Shown here piece after piece: positions 6,628 through 7,213 of a stretch of DNA of 7,213 bases; within the stretch, counting starts at the first letter, position 1; every line of letters begins with the position of its first letter. Below the pieces are notes generated by a model. The model worked only from the letters and a program-made list of their open reading frames with translations. It searched no databases and was not told the DNA's origin. Made by a program: the position numbers and the translations under genes. Source of the DNA: an uncultured Lachnospiraceae bacterium (GTDB lineage Bacteria; Bacillota; Clostridia; Lachnospirales; Lachnospiraceae); assembly GCA_905236275.1 (NCBI GenBank), contig CAJOPI010000180.1, positions 1 to 7,213 on the forward strand. The letters are read 5' to 3'.

Positions 6628-7213
6628 AAGTCAACAATTTCTTCCTTCATTAATCCGCTCGACCTGAAAATTTCCCCGAAGCCGAGATCCGTTATCTCCA
6701 CCCTGAGCTTCCGCCTCTCCGGACAGCTCAGTCTGAGCATTATCCGCGAAGCCCTCTCCGGTCTTTCGGGTATCCAGTCACATCGGATAAGGACATTCCT
6801 CTCTCCTTTTTCCTCATCACCCTGTATCACGAGTTCTATTCTTCTGTCGGCGGACAACATAAATTCCGCTGCCGCATCCACGTCATACCAGCTGATTCCC
6901 GCACTGACCAGAGGAATGACGCTCTCACGTCCTCCATCTTCCGCCCTTACGGATATCGAGGAGTTCAGCCTCGTCTCATCCATGAAGATGTAGCGGCTTC
7001 CAAGTCTCGTCCATGAGGCAAGGTCTGCCGCCGCAAAACACGCCCCCTTCGTATAGAGATTCTGCCCTACAAAAACGCGGCTTTTCGTGCACAAAAACCT
7101 GAAGGTTTTCTCCGCCCATCTGTCCTTGAAGATTTCTCCGGTAAGATAGACCGCCGAAGCCGTATCCACCGCAAACTCGTTCTCAACTATTTCGCGGAAC
7201 ATGTTGTCGAAGC
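6618..7213 (-). CDS. Divergent Hsp70-like protein, C-terminal part (5' end beyond the right edge)
   Basis: The last 197 residues of a longer protein; the frame is open to the right edge, and Met at 7202 has no ribosome binding site and sits mid-domain. By eye it follows the DnaK layout. Residues 21-26 (VYLTGE) match the adenosine loop (ILVGG in DnaK), and QNLYTKGACFAA (50-61) matches the helix read as AVAIGAA. IFMDET (75-80) corresponds to LLLDVT at the start of the substrate-binding beta domain. Residues 99-105 (IPLVSAG) fit the following strand, IELVIQGDEEKGERN (125-139) fits VLQGER..AADN, and WIPERP (146-151) with VEITDLGFGE (171-180) fits GIPPAP and VSAKDLGTGK. It stops there, so the helical lid is missing, and it ends in an acidic tail (EEIVDLED). 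I recall similar Lachnospiraceae proteins annotated as DUF5716, but cannot verify this. Hsp70-type ATPase or chaperone function is inference, because the nucleotide-site residues lie outside the window. GC content is higher here than in the downstream genes. Confidence 0.8.
   Translation of the reverse strand, partial: FDNMFREIVENEFAVDTASAVYLTGEIFKDRWAEKTFRFLCTKSRVFVGQNLYTKGACFAAADLASWTRLGSRYIFMDETRLNSSISVRAEDGGRESVIPLVSAGISWYDVDAAAEFMLSADRRIELVIQGDEEKGERNVLIRCDWIPERPERASRIMLRLSCPERRKLRVEITDLGFGEIFRSSGLMKEEIVDLED

Noticed and set aside
7200..7202. ATG as the start of the Hsp70-like gene
   Set aside because: The frame is open upstream to the window edge, there is no ribosome binding site, and the Met falls inside the nucleotide-binding domain layout, so the gene continues outside.
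1..7213. Mobile elements, CRISPR arrays, tRNA or rRNA genes
   Set aside because: No transposase, spaced direct repeats, terminal inverted repeats or RNA gene signatures were seen; coding sequence fills almost the whole window.

Overview
The window reads as chromosomal DNA from a low-to-moderate GC Gram-positive bacterium of the Clostridia, most likely Lachnospiraceae. This rests on strong AGGAG-type ribosome binding sites, a PurF N-terminus of the Gram-positive kind with a short propeptide before the catalytic Cys, a sigma-A type promoter, and a divergent Hsp70-like protein plus companions that resemble uncharacterised Lachnospiraceae families. The assignment is inference; no rRNA or tRNA marker is present.

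Every gene lies on the minus strand, so transcription runs from high to low coordinates. From the right edge come: the C-terminal part of a divergent Hsp70-like protein (6618-7213, 5' end outside the window); a 255-residue TPR protein (5847-6614) 3 nt downstream; a 401-residue coiled-coil protein with a central pair of membrane helices (4617-5822) 24 nt downstream; sbcD (3445-4605) 11 nt downstream; and sbcC (261-3458), which overlaps sbcD by 14 nt. These five genes almost certainly form one transcription unit. After 125 nt comes purF (1-135, only the first 45 codons visible), which has its own near-consensus promoter directly behind the sbcC stop codon and symmetric elements in its 5' leader.

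SbcC and SbcD form the Mre11-Rad50-type nuclease: SbcD is the Mn-dependent nuclease and SbcC the SMC-like ATPase with a zinc hook. Every diagnostic motif of both is intact. The three upstream genes are not standard sbcDC partners. Their order (Hsp70-like chaperone or ATPase without a lid, TPR protein, membrane-anchored coiled coil) and tight spacing suggest a co-expressed chaperone-like cassette of unknown function linked to DNA-end processing at least by transcription. GC content falls from about 57% in hand-counted stretches of the Hsp70-like gene to about 32% in parts of sbcC. No mobile element, CRISPR array, RNA gene or long gene-free stretch is visible.
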